Below the pieces are notes generated by a model. That model saw nothing but the letters and a program-made list of their open reading frames with translations. It was not told the origin of the DNA and made no database searches. Position numbers and translations under genes: made by a program. Positions 8,463 to 15,686 of a stretch of DNA of 27,324 nt are shown piece by piece. Every line of letters starts with the position of its first letter. Positions within the stretch are counted from its first letter, which is position 1. Source of the DNA: an uncultured Acetatifactor sp. (GTDB taxonomy: Bacteria > Bacillota > Clostridia > Lachnospirales > Lachnospiraceae); NCBI GenBank assembly GCA_910577185.1, contig CAJTLR010000051.1, positions 1 to 27,324 on the forward strand. Direction: 5' to 3'.

Positions 8463-10088
8463 ATGGCAAAGGAAATTAAATATGGGGCAGAAGCCCGTGC
8501 AGCATTGGAGTCCGGTGTCAACCAGCTGTCTGACACCGTGAGAGTGACCCTGGGACCCAAAGGAAGAAACGTAGTTCTGGATAAGTCATTCGGCGCTCCC
8601 CTGATCACCAATGACGGTGTGACCATCGCAAAGGAAATCGAGCTGGCAGACGCCTTCGAGAACATGGGCGCACAGCTTGTAAAGGAAGTGGCTACCAAGA
8701 CCAATGACGTGGCAGGCGACGGTACCACCACTGCTACGGTGCTGGCACAGGCCATGGTCAACGGCGGTATGAAGAACCTGGCTGCAGGTGCAAACCCTAT
8801 CATTTTAAGAAAAGGTATGAAGAAGGCTACCGACTGCGCTGTGGACGCGATTTCCAAGATGAGCCAGAAAGTAAACGGCAAGGAGCATATCGCCAGGGTT
8901 GCCGCTATTTCCGCCGGTGACGAGGAAGTAGGACAGCTTGTGGCAGATGCCATGGAGAAGGTGAGCGGAGACGGCGTTATCACCATCGAAGAGTCCAAGA
9001 CCATGCAGACCGAACTGGATCTGGTGGAAGGTATGCAGTTTGACAGAGGATATATTTCCGCTTATATGGCCACGGACATGGATAAAATGGAAGCAACCCT
9101 TGACAATCCCTGCATCCTGATCACGGACAAGAAAATCTCCAACATTCAGGAGATCCTGCCCCTGCTGGAGCAGATCGTACAGTCCGGCGCAAAGCTGCTG
9201 ATCATTGCGGAGGATGTGGAAGGCGAAGCCCTGACCACCCTGATCGTGAACAAGCTGCGCGGTACTTTCAATGTAGTTGCAGTGAAAGCTCCCGGCTATG
9301 GCGACAGGAGAAAAGATATGCTGCAGGATATCGCCATTCTCACCGGCGGTACCGTGATCAGCTCTGACCTGGGATATGAACTGAAGGATACCACCATGGA
9401 TATGCTGGGCCATGCAAAATCCGTGAAAATTCAGAAAGAGAACACTGTCATCGTGGATGGCGAAGGCGAGAAGGATGAGATCCAGGCACGCATTGCCCAG
9501 ATCAAAAAGCAGATCGAAGAAACCACCTCTGATTTTGACAGGGAGAAACTGCAGGAGAGACTTGCCAAGCTGGCAGGCGGTGTTGCAGTGATCCGCGTGG
9601 GCGCTGCCACAGAGACCGAGATGAAAGAGGCGAAGCTTCGCATGGAAGACGCGTTGGCAGCTACCAGGGCAGCAGTGGAAGAAGGCATTATCTGCGGCGG
9701 CGGTTCCGCATATATCCACGCGGCCAAGGAAGTCAGCAAGATGGCTGAAGGCCTGGAAGGCGACGAGAAGACAGGTGCAAATCTTGTCCTCAGGGCGCTG
9801 GAAGCACCTTTGTTCCATATTGCGGCAAATGCAGGACTGGAAGGCAGCGTTATCATCAACAAGGTGAGAGAGTCCGATGCAGGCGTTGGATTTGACGTGC
9901 TGAAGGAAGAGTATGTGGATATGGTGCAGGCAGGAATTCTTGACCCGGCCAAGGTGACAAGAAGCGCGCTGCAGAACGCTACCAGTGTGGCAAGCACCCT
10001 GCTGACCACAGAGAGCGTTGTGGCCAATATTAAGGAAGAGACCCCCGCAATGCCCGCAGGAGCAGGCGGAATGGGCGGAATGATGTAA
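8463..10088 (+). CDS. groEL: Chaperonin GroEL
   Basis: ATP-dependent folding chamber, 541 residues, cytoplasmic 14-mer. It starts MAKEIKYGAEARAALESGVNQL, has the ATP-site segments VTLGPKGRNVVLDK and NDVAGDGTTTATVLAQAMV, the conserved AATETEMKEAKLRMEDALAATRAA block, and the disordered GGMGGMM tail. I start it at 8463 (MAKEIKYG) rather than at the open ATG 8433, because ATGGAGG ends nine bases before it and all GroELs begin here. Complete, and co-transcribed with groES; the terminator at 10194-10234 ends the operon. Confidence 0.98.
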   Translation: MAKEIKYGAEARAALESGVNQLSDTVRVTLGPKGRNVVLDKSFGAPLITNDGVTIAKEIELADAFENMGAQLVKEVATKTNDVAGDGTTTATVLAQAMVNGGMKNLAAGANPIILRKGMKKATDCAVDAISKMSQKVNGKEHIARVAAISAGDEEVGQLVADAMEKVSGDGVITIEESKTMQTELDLVEGMQFDRGYISAYMATDMDKMEATLDNPCILITDKKISNIQEILPLLEQIVQSGAKLLIIAEDVEGEALTTLIVNKLRGTFNVVAVKAPGYGDRRKDMLQDIAILTGGTVISSDLGYELKDTTMDMLGHAKSVKIQKENTVIVDGEGEKDEIQARIAQIKKQIEETTSDFDREKLQERLAKLAGGVAVIRVGAATETEMKEAKLRMEDALAATRAAVEEGIICGGGSAYIHAAKEVSKMAEGLEGDEKTGANLVLRALEAPLFHIAANAGLEGSVIINKVRESDAGVGFDVLKEEYVDMVQAGILDPAKVTRSALQNATSVASTLLTTESVVANIKEETPAMPAGAGGMGGMM

Positions 10089-10193
10089 CTTGTTTTCCGA
10101 ACAGGATTCCATCTCAGGAGACAGGGCAGCGTGCGGGTGCGGGCCAGGAAAAGGCGCGTCCCGCCGCTGCGGCTGTCCCGGAAAACGGACAGA

Positions 10194-10234
10194 ACCCCGG
10201 ATATCAGAAGAAAAGTCTGGTATCCGGGTTTTTT
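10194..10234 (+). terminator. Intrinsic terminator of groESL
   Basis: CCCGGATA at 10196-10203 pairs with TATCCGGG at 10221-10228; CAGA/TCTG continues the stem after a one-base offset, and TTTTTT follows at 10229-10234. It lies about 105 bases after the groEL stop. Confidence 0.88.
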
Positions 10235-10407
10235 GGCTGCAAAGTCCTGACCAGAGGAAATCTGTCTCCCGGGCGGCGCAGGGCGGGCAGGGGAAGATCA
10301 ACCTTCCCGACTGGATTGTTACACCGGGCCGGAGGAAAATAAGGGCAGGAAGACGGCAGACACCGGGAATCCCGGGGGATGGAAAGGAAACTGAAATTAT
10401 AATCAGG
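10235..10407. other. Featureless spacer before the tandem repeat
   Basis: I see no credible gene, promoter or strong hairpin here. The open frame at 10090-10479 that crosses it has unlikely composition and no ribosome site. Confidence 0.5.
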
Positions 10408-10665
10408 AGTTTGTGTCTGCGCGGCATCCACAAACTCTGTCACGCACGAAAAGCTGTGCGGAAATGGGGTAAAGATTGAAAATTGAAAATTATCAATCCC
10501 AAGTTTGTGTCTGCGCGGCATCCACAAACTCTGTCACGCACGAAAAGCTGTGCGGAAATGGGGTAAAGATTGAAAATTGAAAATTATCAATCCCAAGTTT
10601 GTGTCTGCGCGGCATCCACAAACTTGACATGCGCAAAAAGCCGCGCAGAAATGGGGTAAAATATG
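10408..10665 (+). repeat. 94-bp tandem repeat, two identical copies plus a diverged partial third
   Basis: Copies at 10408-10501 and 10502-10595 are identical; the third, from 10596, is about 70 bp long and runs into the start codon of the next small gene. Each unit holds hairpin A (AGTTTGTG, 13 bases, CACAAACT), hairpin B (a GCAC/GTGC stem around an A-rich loop) and a GAAATGGGGTAAA tail. In copy three hairpin B has changed in both arms: the C-G pair at its base became T-A and an inner A-T pair became G-C. The stem is kept while the sequence diverges. The copies probably arose by duplicating the 5' leader of the gene at 10663. Confidence 0.9.
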
Positions 10666-10836
10666 AATCGTTTTGAGTACATTGTGGAAGAAATTGACGG
10701 GGATTATGCCAGACTGCGGCGCACGGATATAGAGTCGGATGAACTGAAGCTGGTTGCCAGGGCCCTTCTGCCTCCGGAGATCATGGAAGGGACAAAGCTG
10801 CTCTATGAGTGGATGAGCTACAGTATTATGGCGTAA
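10663..10836 (+). CDS. Small DUF3006-like protein
   Basis: A 57-residue protein, MNRFEYIVEEIDGDYARLRR at its start and WMSYSIMA at its end. The pattern of an initial strand, an E-x-D-G-D-Y-A turn and a later ALLPPEIMEGT segment resembles DUF3006 proteins (identity plus DGDYA, then LLP...GD/T), whose function is unknown. It is acidic and has no membrane segment. The start codon follows GGGG-TAAAAT, which belongs to the last partial copy of the 94-bp repeat, so the repeat supplies its leader and ribosome site. The gene downstream has its own promoter. The family call is by eye and moderate. Confidence 0.65.
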   Translation: MNRFEYIVEEIDGDYARLRRTDIESDELKLVARALLPPEIMEGTKLLYEWMSYSIMA

Positions 10837-10880
10837 AAATAACCTCTTATTTCTCCTGGATGACTTGTTGCGCATATGAT

Positions 10881-10915
10881 GTTTACAGATTTTTGCTTTC
10901 GTGTATACTGTAAAC
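10881..10915 (+). promoter_or_regulatory. Promoter of the LytTR-LiaF-like operon, bracketed by an inverted repeat
   Basis: TTTACA at 10882-10887, 16-base spacer, TATACT at 10904-10909. A perfect 7-bp inverted repeat, GTTTACA (10881-10887) and TGTAAAC (10909-10915), overlaps the -35 box and abuts the -10 box. This geometry suggests an operator, possibly for the LytTR protein encoded next, though LytTR sites are more often direct repeats. Confidence 0.7.
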
Positions 10916-10975
10916 ATAGGTTTTGAAAAGGTTCTGAATGTAAAACGCAATATGCTTCGCGGCAAAGGAAACGGC

Positions 10976-11437
10976 ATGAAAGTAAGAATTGAGATTGAAG
11001 AAGGACTGGCAGAAGAGGAAGTGATCATACGGTGCGGTCAGCTGAACGATTCCGTGGTCAGTCTCCAAAACTACATATCAGGGCAGGGGAATGGAAAAAG
11101 ATGTCTTTCCCTGCAAAATGCCGAGACCGAATTTTTTGTTCCCATGGATGAAGTCTATTTTTTCGAGACAGAAGGGCGGGAAGTGCTGGCTCATACGGCA
11201 GACAAGATTTTTACCTGTAGCCATAAGCTCTATGAACTGGAAGAAATACTTCCCGGAAATTTCATGAGGATTTCGAAATCGTCCATTGCCAATCTGGATC
11301 TGGTATATTCCATCACCAGGAACCTGACGGCATCCAGCGCCATGGCATTTGTGGGGAGCAATAAGCGGGCCATGGTGTCCAGGGCTTATTTTAAGGCAGT
11401 GGCGGACCGGCTGAAGGTGAGAAAACTTGGCTTGTGA
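10976..11437 (+). CDS. LytTR family DNA-binding regulator
   Basis: A 153-residue transcription factor lacking a receiver domain. Residues 1-40 form a short N-terminal segment (MKVRIEIEEGLAEEEVIIRC), and about 45-148 form the LytTR beta-strand DNA-binding domain, recognisable from FVPMDEVYFFETEGREVLAHT, the ELEEILPGNFMRISKSSIANL block and the final beta-strands around AFVGSNKRAMVSRAYFK. The start at 10976 follows AAAGGAAA; the frame is open back to 10901 but that lies inside the promoter. It precedes a LiaF-like membrane protein, a common Firmicutes pairing in which the two probably form a regulatory unit for envelope functions. The ligand or signal is not visible. Confidence 0.88.
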   Translation: MKVRIEIEEGLAEEEVIIRCGQLNDSVVSLQNYISGQGNGKRCLSLQNAETEFFVPMDEVYFFETEGREVLAHTADKIFTCSHKLYELEEILPGNFMRISKSSIANLDLVYSITRNLTASSAMAFVGSNKRAMVSRAYFKAVADRLKVRKLGL

Positions 11438-11555
11438 GGGGGCATTGCGGAGTAAATGTCCCGGGAGGCGGTTGCAGCGGCAGTAAGAACCGGGAAAGCG
11501 TATTGTGGAACAAATTGCCGGTGACGGCAAAGAAACAGGAGGAATGGGGGTAAAA

Positions 11556-12407
11556 ATGAGAGAGAAAAAAAGTGTTTTCTGGGGAGTTGTACTTTTGGTG
11601 GGGGCGGTAGCGCTTCTGGCACAGCGGCTGGGGTATCTGCAGGGCATCGGTTTCTGGCCCATCGTATTAAATGTTTTTCTGATATCCCTGTTGCTCAAGT
11701 CGGTCATCAGGGGAAGCGTGGGGTCGATTTTTCTTTCAGCCGTGCTGCTGATGCTTGTCAACGACCGGCTGGGATATCTGGGGGATGTGGGGTTCTGGCC
11801 GATTGTACTGAATATTTCCCTGGCGGCAATTTTGATCAATGCAGTGATCTGGGGAAAGATTGGGACCATTCTGTTTTCCATTGCATTCCTGATTATTGCC
11901 AATGACGAGCTGCTGCATCTGGAGGCCATCACTCCCTGGCCGGTACTGGGAGCCGCGCTGCTTGGGGTCATAGGGATAAAGATGCTGTTTCCCAGGGCGG
12001 GAAGACATCTCAGGGGGCATCTGATCCAGATCGGAGATAAACAACACGGCGGCATGGTGAAGACTTACAGCCAGGATGGCGGCCGCGTGGATATCGACAA
12101 TGTTTTCGGGCAGTCGGTCCGTCTGATCAGAGGGGATGTAAGTCAGGTGGATATCAACAATGCGTTCGGCACCATTCAGGTCTATTTTAACGATGCCTGC
12201 CCGGTGGACGGAAATGTCTGTGTGAATATAGACGGTGCGTTTGGAACTACGGAGGTTTATGTGCCGGCTTCCTGGAAGGTGAGTATGGAGGTGGACAAGG
12301 TTTTCGGCAATTGTGAAGAACGTGGAGGGTATGAAGAGGAAGGGGAAGTTCTGGTTCGGATCATAGGAGATTTGGCCTTCGGAAGTATCACGGTCATACA
12401 TGTATAA
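11556..12407 (+). CDS. LiaF-like membrane protein with C-terminal beta repeats
   Basis: A 283-residue protein. Residues about 7-145 hold six hydrophobic segments in three related modules, each with an LG-x-L/H...FWPI or PWPV motif (around 25-35, 72-82 and 120-130). The C-terminal part is a cytoplasmic or extracellular beta-repeat domain with VDIDNVFG (178-185), VDINNAFG (198-205), VNIDGAFG (223-230) and MEVDKVFG (244-251), the signature of the LiaF/DUF2154-type domain that senses or modulates envelope stress. The start at 11556 is chosen over the in-frame ATG 11544, which sits directly on AGGAGG. It follows the LytTR gene by 118 bases and is closed by a terminator shared with the convergent sulfatase gene. 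Confidence 0.85.
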   Translation: MREKKSVFWGVVLLVGAVALLAQRLGYLQGIGFWPIVLNVFLISLLLKSVIRGSVGSIFLSAVLLMLVNDRLGYLGDVGFWPIVLNISLAAILINAVIWGKIGTILFSIAFLIIANDELLHLEAITPWPVLGAALLGVIGIKMLFPRAGRHLRGHLIQIGDKQHGGMVKTYSQDGGRVDIDNVFGQSVRLIRGDVSQVDINNAFGTIQVYFNDACPVDGNVCVNIDGAFGTTEVYVPASWKVSMEVDKVFGNCEERGGYEEEGEVLVRIIGDLAFGSITVIHV

Positions 12408-12422
12408 AAGTATGAAATATAG

Positions 12423-12466
12423 GGCAACCATGCCGGTATCCTCCAATTTTCCGGCATGGTTTTGCC
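12423..12466. terminator. Bidirectional terminator between the LiaF-like gene and the sulfatase gene
   Basis: AACCATGCCGG at 12426-12436 pairs with CCGGCATGGTT at 12451-12461, extended by GGC/GCC. A short T-run follows on the plus strand; on the minus strand the T-run is weaker. It sits exactly between the two convergent stops (12407 and 12470). Confidence 0.75.
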
Positions 12467-12469
12467 AAA

Positions 12470-13957
12470 TCAGGTCTTTTTCCGTAAGAGATATCTGGTG
12501 CGGCAGTATTCCTGCATCAGGGTTTTCCGCTTACTGTCCCTCTTCGCTCCTTCTTCCGAAAGCCGCTCCTGCCCGTTTAAATAAACCGGGGACGGAGCAT
12601 CAAATACCAGAGTCTGGAAGAGGTAATCTCTGTGCCTCTCCAGTTCCCTGGAATATTCTTTTTGTCCGGCCACATCATGCAGCTCAAAAGGGTCTTTTTC
12701 CAGGTCAAAAAAACGGCAGCTGTGAAGGTTTTTATTGATAATCAGCTTATATCTGCGGCTTCTGACCATATATTCGTAATATTGTTTCTTTTCTTCCCCA
12801 TAGTGGTCTACACGGAGGCCTTCGCACAGTGTCATTTCGCGTCCGGCAGACTGACAGCCGATATCCAGGCCTTTCATCTCATCCGGTACGGCAATCCCCG
12901 CCTGATGCAGGAGCATGGGGGCAATATCCAGATGATTACATAGATTGGTATTTACTTTTCCATGATGTTTTCCGCCGGGAAATTTTACGATCAGGGGAAT
13001 TTTTACCAATGGATCATACATGTAGTTGGCTTTTAACAGCATGTGGTGATATCCCATGTAGTCGCCGTGGTCGCTGGTATACAGAATCAGTGTGTCGTCA
13101 TATACGCCCATGTCCTTCAGGGCATGAATGATACGGCCGATGTGATAGTCCATATGGGTAATACTCCCGTAATAGCAGGCCATTACCTTTTTCAGCCGGC
13201 GGCGGTCCAGATCCCTGTGGTCAAAATACCCGTGACTGTGTTCGTAATCCACTTCCGGCACATTTTCCGTATATCCGGGGAGAAGTTCCAGGTTCTCCGG
13301 CTGATACATGGTATCATAGGGCGCGGGCGGGTCAAACGGATGATGGGGCTTGATATAACTGACCAGCATCATATTTTTTTCCGGACCCCATTCCCCAAGC
13401 TCCTCCAGAGCCCGGTCTGTAATCCAGGAAGTGGAGTGATCCTGCCCGGACAGATTGGACCCGGATGCCCCGAAGCTGTCCCAGTACTCTTTGCCTGCCA
13501 GTTTCCTGAATTCCTGCCGCTGGTCGATGATATCATTCTCATCCAGTTCGTTTTTTTCTTTCAGATACCAATGATAATCATCTTCGAACCGTCCGTCCCC
13601 GTCCTGCTCAGCCAGAACCATTTTTTGAAATCCCACATCCAGATAAACGGGGGTCATATGCATTTTGCCGATGGCTGCCGTCCGATATCCGTGAGCGGAA
13701 AATATACGCGGATATGTGGGCAGTCCCGCAGGCAGAGTGCAGTGATTATCCCATCCCATATGCTGATGGGTATACAGACCTGACAACATGGAATACCGGG
13801 AAGGCGTACAGACCGGATATGTGGTATAATGCTCCTGATATAAAACACCGTCTTCTGCCAGCTTATCCAGGTTCGGGGTCTGGATGTCCCGGTTGCCATA
13901 GGCGCCGATACAGTCACATCTGTGCTGGTCGCCCATAATGATTACAATATTTTTCAT
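12470..13957 (-). CDS. Cysteine-type sulfatase (arylsulfatase A family)
   Basis: Removes sulfate from a sugar or other ester. It has the N-terminal metal site (D10-Q11 in IIMGDQH) and the formylglycine motif C50-T-P-S-R inside PVCTPSRYSMLSG. G-K-M-H follows at 97-100, HHPFDPP at 205-211, and S-D-H-G-D at 295-299 supplies the second metal ligands. At 495 residues it is full length. C50 must be oxidised to formylglycine, normally by a radical-SAM anaerobic maturase that is not in this window. There is no signal peptide, so it should act in the cytoplasm on imported oligosaccharides. The start follows a GGGGG ribosome site. It lies 132 bases after uxaC on the same strand, suggesting a sulfated uronate-containing substrate; the exact sulfate position cannot be told. 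Confidence 0.9.
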   Translation of the reverse strand: MKNIVIIMGDQHRCDCIGAYGNRDIQTPNLDKLAEDGVLYQEHYTTYPVCTPSRYSMLSGLYTHQHMGWDNHCTLPAGLPTYPRIFSAHGYRTAAIGKMHMTPVYLDVGFQKMVLAEQDGDGRFEDDYHWYLKEKNELDENDIIDQRQEFRKLAGKEYWDSFGASGSNLSGQDHSTSWITDRALEELGEWGPEKNMMLVSYIKPHHPFDPPAPYDTMYQPENLELLPGYTENVPEVDYEHSHGYFDHRDLDRRRLKKVMACYYGSITHMDYHIGRIIHALKDMGVYDDTLILYTSDHGDYMGYHHMLLKANYMYDPLVKIPLIVKFPGGKHHGKVNTNLCNHLDIAPMLLHQAGIAVPDEMKGLDIGCQSAGREMTLCEGLRVDHYGEEKKQYYEYMVRSRRYKLIINKNLHSCRFFDLEKDPFELHDVAGQKEYSRELERHRDYLFQTLVFDAPSPVYLNGQERLSEEGAKRDSKRKTLMQEYCRTRYLLRKKT

Positions 13958-13971
13958 GTGATACCCCCTTG

Positions 13972-13985
13972 CCCGCCCGGGCGGG
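13972..13985 (-). promoter_or_regulatory. Perfect 14-bp GC palindrome upstream of the sulfatase
   Basis: CCCGCCCGGGCGGG lies immediately upstream of the sulfatase ribosome site. It could be an operator or part of a leader structure; it may also be chance in GC-rich sequence. Confidence 0.4.
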
Positions 13986-14039
13986 TATGGCTACAATGGA
14001 ATCAGCTGTCTGCCCCTGCTTCTTTTTCCGAAATCAATA

Positions 14040-14059
14040 CCCCCTCAGGACTGAGGGGG
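14040..14059 (-). terminator. Hairpin after uxaC, weak terminator
   Basis: CCCCCTCA pairs with TGAGGGGG around a four-base loop. Read on the minus strand it is followed by a T-rich but interrupted stretch (TATTGATTT). It may reduce read-through from uxaC into the sulfatase gene. Confidence 0.6.
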
Positions 14060-14089
14060 CATGGAAAACGGTTTTGCCGCAGGCGCTTT

Positions 14090-15499
14090 TCAGATATCAA
14101 ACTTGAAATATCTCTTTGCGTTGTAATAGGAGATATCCTTCACAATCTCCGAGAGAATGTCCATGTCCGCAGGGAACCCGCCGCCTTCTACCCAGGTGCC
14201 CATGAGATTGCACAGAATCCTGCGGAAGTACTCATGTCTGGTGTAGGACAAAAAGCTTCTGGAATCGGTGAGCATTCCCACAAAGCCGGACAGGTTGCCC
14301 AGGTTTGCCAGGGAGATCAGCTGTTCTGTCATGCCGATCTTGTGGTCATTGAACCACCATGCGCTGCCCTGCTGGATTTTGGCCACGGCGCTGGAGTCCT
14401 GGAAACATCCCAGAATGGTGCCGATGGACTGGTTGTCATTGGGGTTCAGGCTGTAAAGGAGGGTCCTGGGCAGTTCATCCGTCTTGCTCAGCGCGTCCAG
14501 GAAATCGGCCATCTGCGCGGAGGGGGCGTCATTGTTGATACAGTCATAACCCGTGTCAGGTCCCAGCTTTTCGTACATTCTGGTATTGTTATCCCTCTTG
14601 CAGCCAAAGTGTAGCTGCATCGCCCAGTCAAGCCTGTGGTATTCCCGGCCCAGGAAAAGCATGAAGGCAGTCTTGAATTTCAGCTGTTCTTCCCTGGTGG
14701 GAATCATTCTGTTCAGGCGTTTCAGGAAAATGGCTTCAATTTCGTCGTCGCTGGCGGGATAGTACATGACATATTCCAGGCCGTGATCGGAGACACTGCA
14801 GCCCATGGAAGCAAAATAGGCCATGCGGTCTTTCAGGGCTTCCTTCAGGGCGGCAAAACTGGAGATCTCGCCCTTGCCGGCAACTTCGGAAAGTTTATCC
14901 AGGTAATCCAGGTAATCCGGTTTCTCAATATTCATGGCCTTGTCGGGTCTCCAGGCAGGCAGAACCTTTACGTCAAAACTTTCGTCTTCCGCAATTTTTT
15001 TGTGCCATTCCAGGGAATCCACAGGATCGTCCGTTGTGCAGATCAGGGTCACATTGCTCTGTCTGATCAGATTGCGGACACTCATGGAAGGCTGGGAGAG
15101 CTTTTCATTGCACAGATTCCACACTTCATCGGCAGTTTTTTTGTTCAGTACGCCGTGATAGCCGAAGTAGCGCTGCAGCTCCAGATGACTCCAGTGGAAA
15201 AGGGGATTGCCGATGGCCTTGCCCAGGCACTCTGCCCATTTGCAGAATTTTTCATAGTCAGAAGCATCGCCGGTGATATATTTTTCCTCCACGCCGAAGG
15301 AGCGCATCAGGCGCCATTTGTAATGGTCACCGCCCAGCCAGACCTGAGTGATGTTGTCAAAATGCCGGTCCTCCGCAATTTCCCTGGGATTGATGTGGCA
15401 GTGGTAATCCAGCACCGGGGTGGTCTCCGCATAATCATGAAACAGCTTTCTGGCGGTTTCTGATTCCAGCAGGAAATCCTTGTCCATAAATTCTTTCAT
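14090..15499 (-). CDS. uxaC: Glucuronate (uronate) isomerase
   Basis: Converts D-glucuronate to D-fructuronate and D-galacturonate to D-tagaturonate, so it serves both branches encoded here. The 469-residue protein belongs to the amidohydrolase-like fold and has the metal motif D31-Y-H33-C-H35-INP near the N-terminus, TTDDPVDSLEWHKK, LPAWRPDKAM, the barrel segment LGREYHRLDWAMQLHFG, and SRSFLSYTRHEYFRRILCNLMG near the C-terminus. I start at 15499 (MKEFMDKDFLL) because GGAGG is eight bases upstream; the five-codon extension MEEKN is made from the ribosome site itself. It lies between the LacI gene and the sulfatase gene on the same strand. Confidence 0.97.
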   Translation of the reverse strand: MKEFMDKDFLLESETARKLFHDYAETTPVLDYHCHINPREIAEDRHFDNITQVWLGGDHYKWRLMRSFGVEEKYITGDASDYEKFCKWAECLGKAIGNPLFHWSHLELQRYFGYHGVLNKKTADEVWNLCNEKLSQPSMSVRNLIRQSNVTLICTTDDPVDSLEWHKKIAEDESFDVKVLPAWRPDKAMNIEKPDYLDYLDKLSEVAGKGEISSFAALKEALKDRMAYFASMGCSVSDHGLEYVMYYPASDDEIEAIFLKRLNRMIPTREEQLKFKTAFMLFLGREYHRLDWAMQLHFGCKRDNNTRMYEKLGPDTGYDCINNDAPSAQMADFLDALSKTDELPRTLLYSLNPNDNQSIGTILGCFQDSSAVAKIQQGSAWWFNDHKIGMTEQLISLANLGNLSGFVGMLTDSRSFLSYTRHEYFRRILCNLMGTWVEGGGFPADMDILSEIVKDISYYNAKRYFKFDI

Positions 15500-15598
15500 G
15501 TTTTTTTCCTCCATTTACATTGATATATGATAGTCTGAATTTGGTTCCGTAATCCGGCAGTATATGGCAGCGGTGTATGCCGCCCTGATGCTGCACAA

Positions 15599-15622
15599 GT
15601 ACCGGAAAACCGGTTCCGGTAC
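15599..15622 (-). promoter_or_regulatory. Hairpin between lacI and uxaC
   Basis: GTACCGGAA at 15599-15607 pairs with TTCCGGTAC at 15614-15622. A second stem (GCGCAG with CTGCGC, about 15640-15660) lies nearer the lacI stop. No clear T-run follows, so full termination after lacI is doubtful; read-through from lacI to uxaC is plausible. I found no convincing separate uxaC promoter. Confidence 0.5.
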
Positions 15623-15686
15623 GGGGAAATGCACGGCGCAGCGTCTGATACTGCGCGGTAAAAGATAGTTCCCGGTCAAATAATTA

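Noticed and set aside
8805..10433. Long minus-strand open frame opposite groEL
   Set aside because: It is the antisense of a certain groEL gene, with Cys- and His-rich unlikely composition and no ribosome site.
10090..10479. 129-codon plus-strand frame after groEL
   Set aside because: It crosses the groESL terminator and the tandem repeat, has no ribosome site, and is rich in Arg, Gly and Cys as expected from non-coding GC-rich DNA.
10624..10652. TTGACA in the third repeat copy as a promoter for the small gene
   Set aside because: No acceptable -10 box lies 16-18 bases downstream.
10408..10665. CRISPR-like array
   Set aside because: The repeats abut with an exact 94-bp period and no variable spacers, and there are no cas genes.
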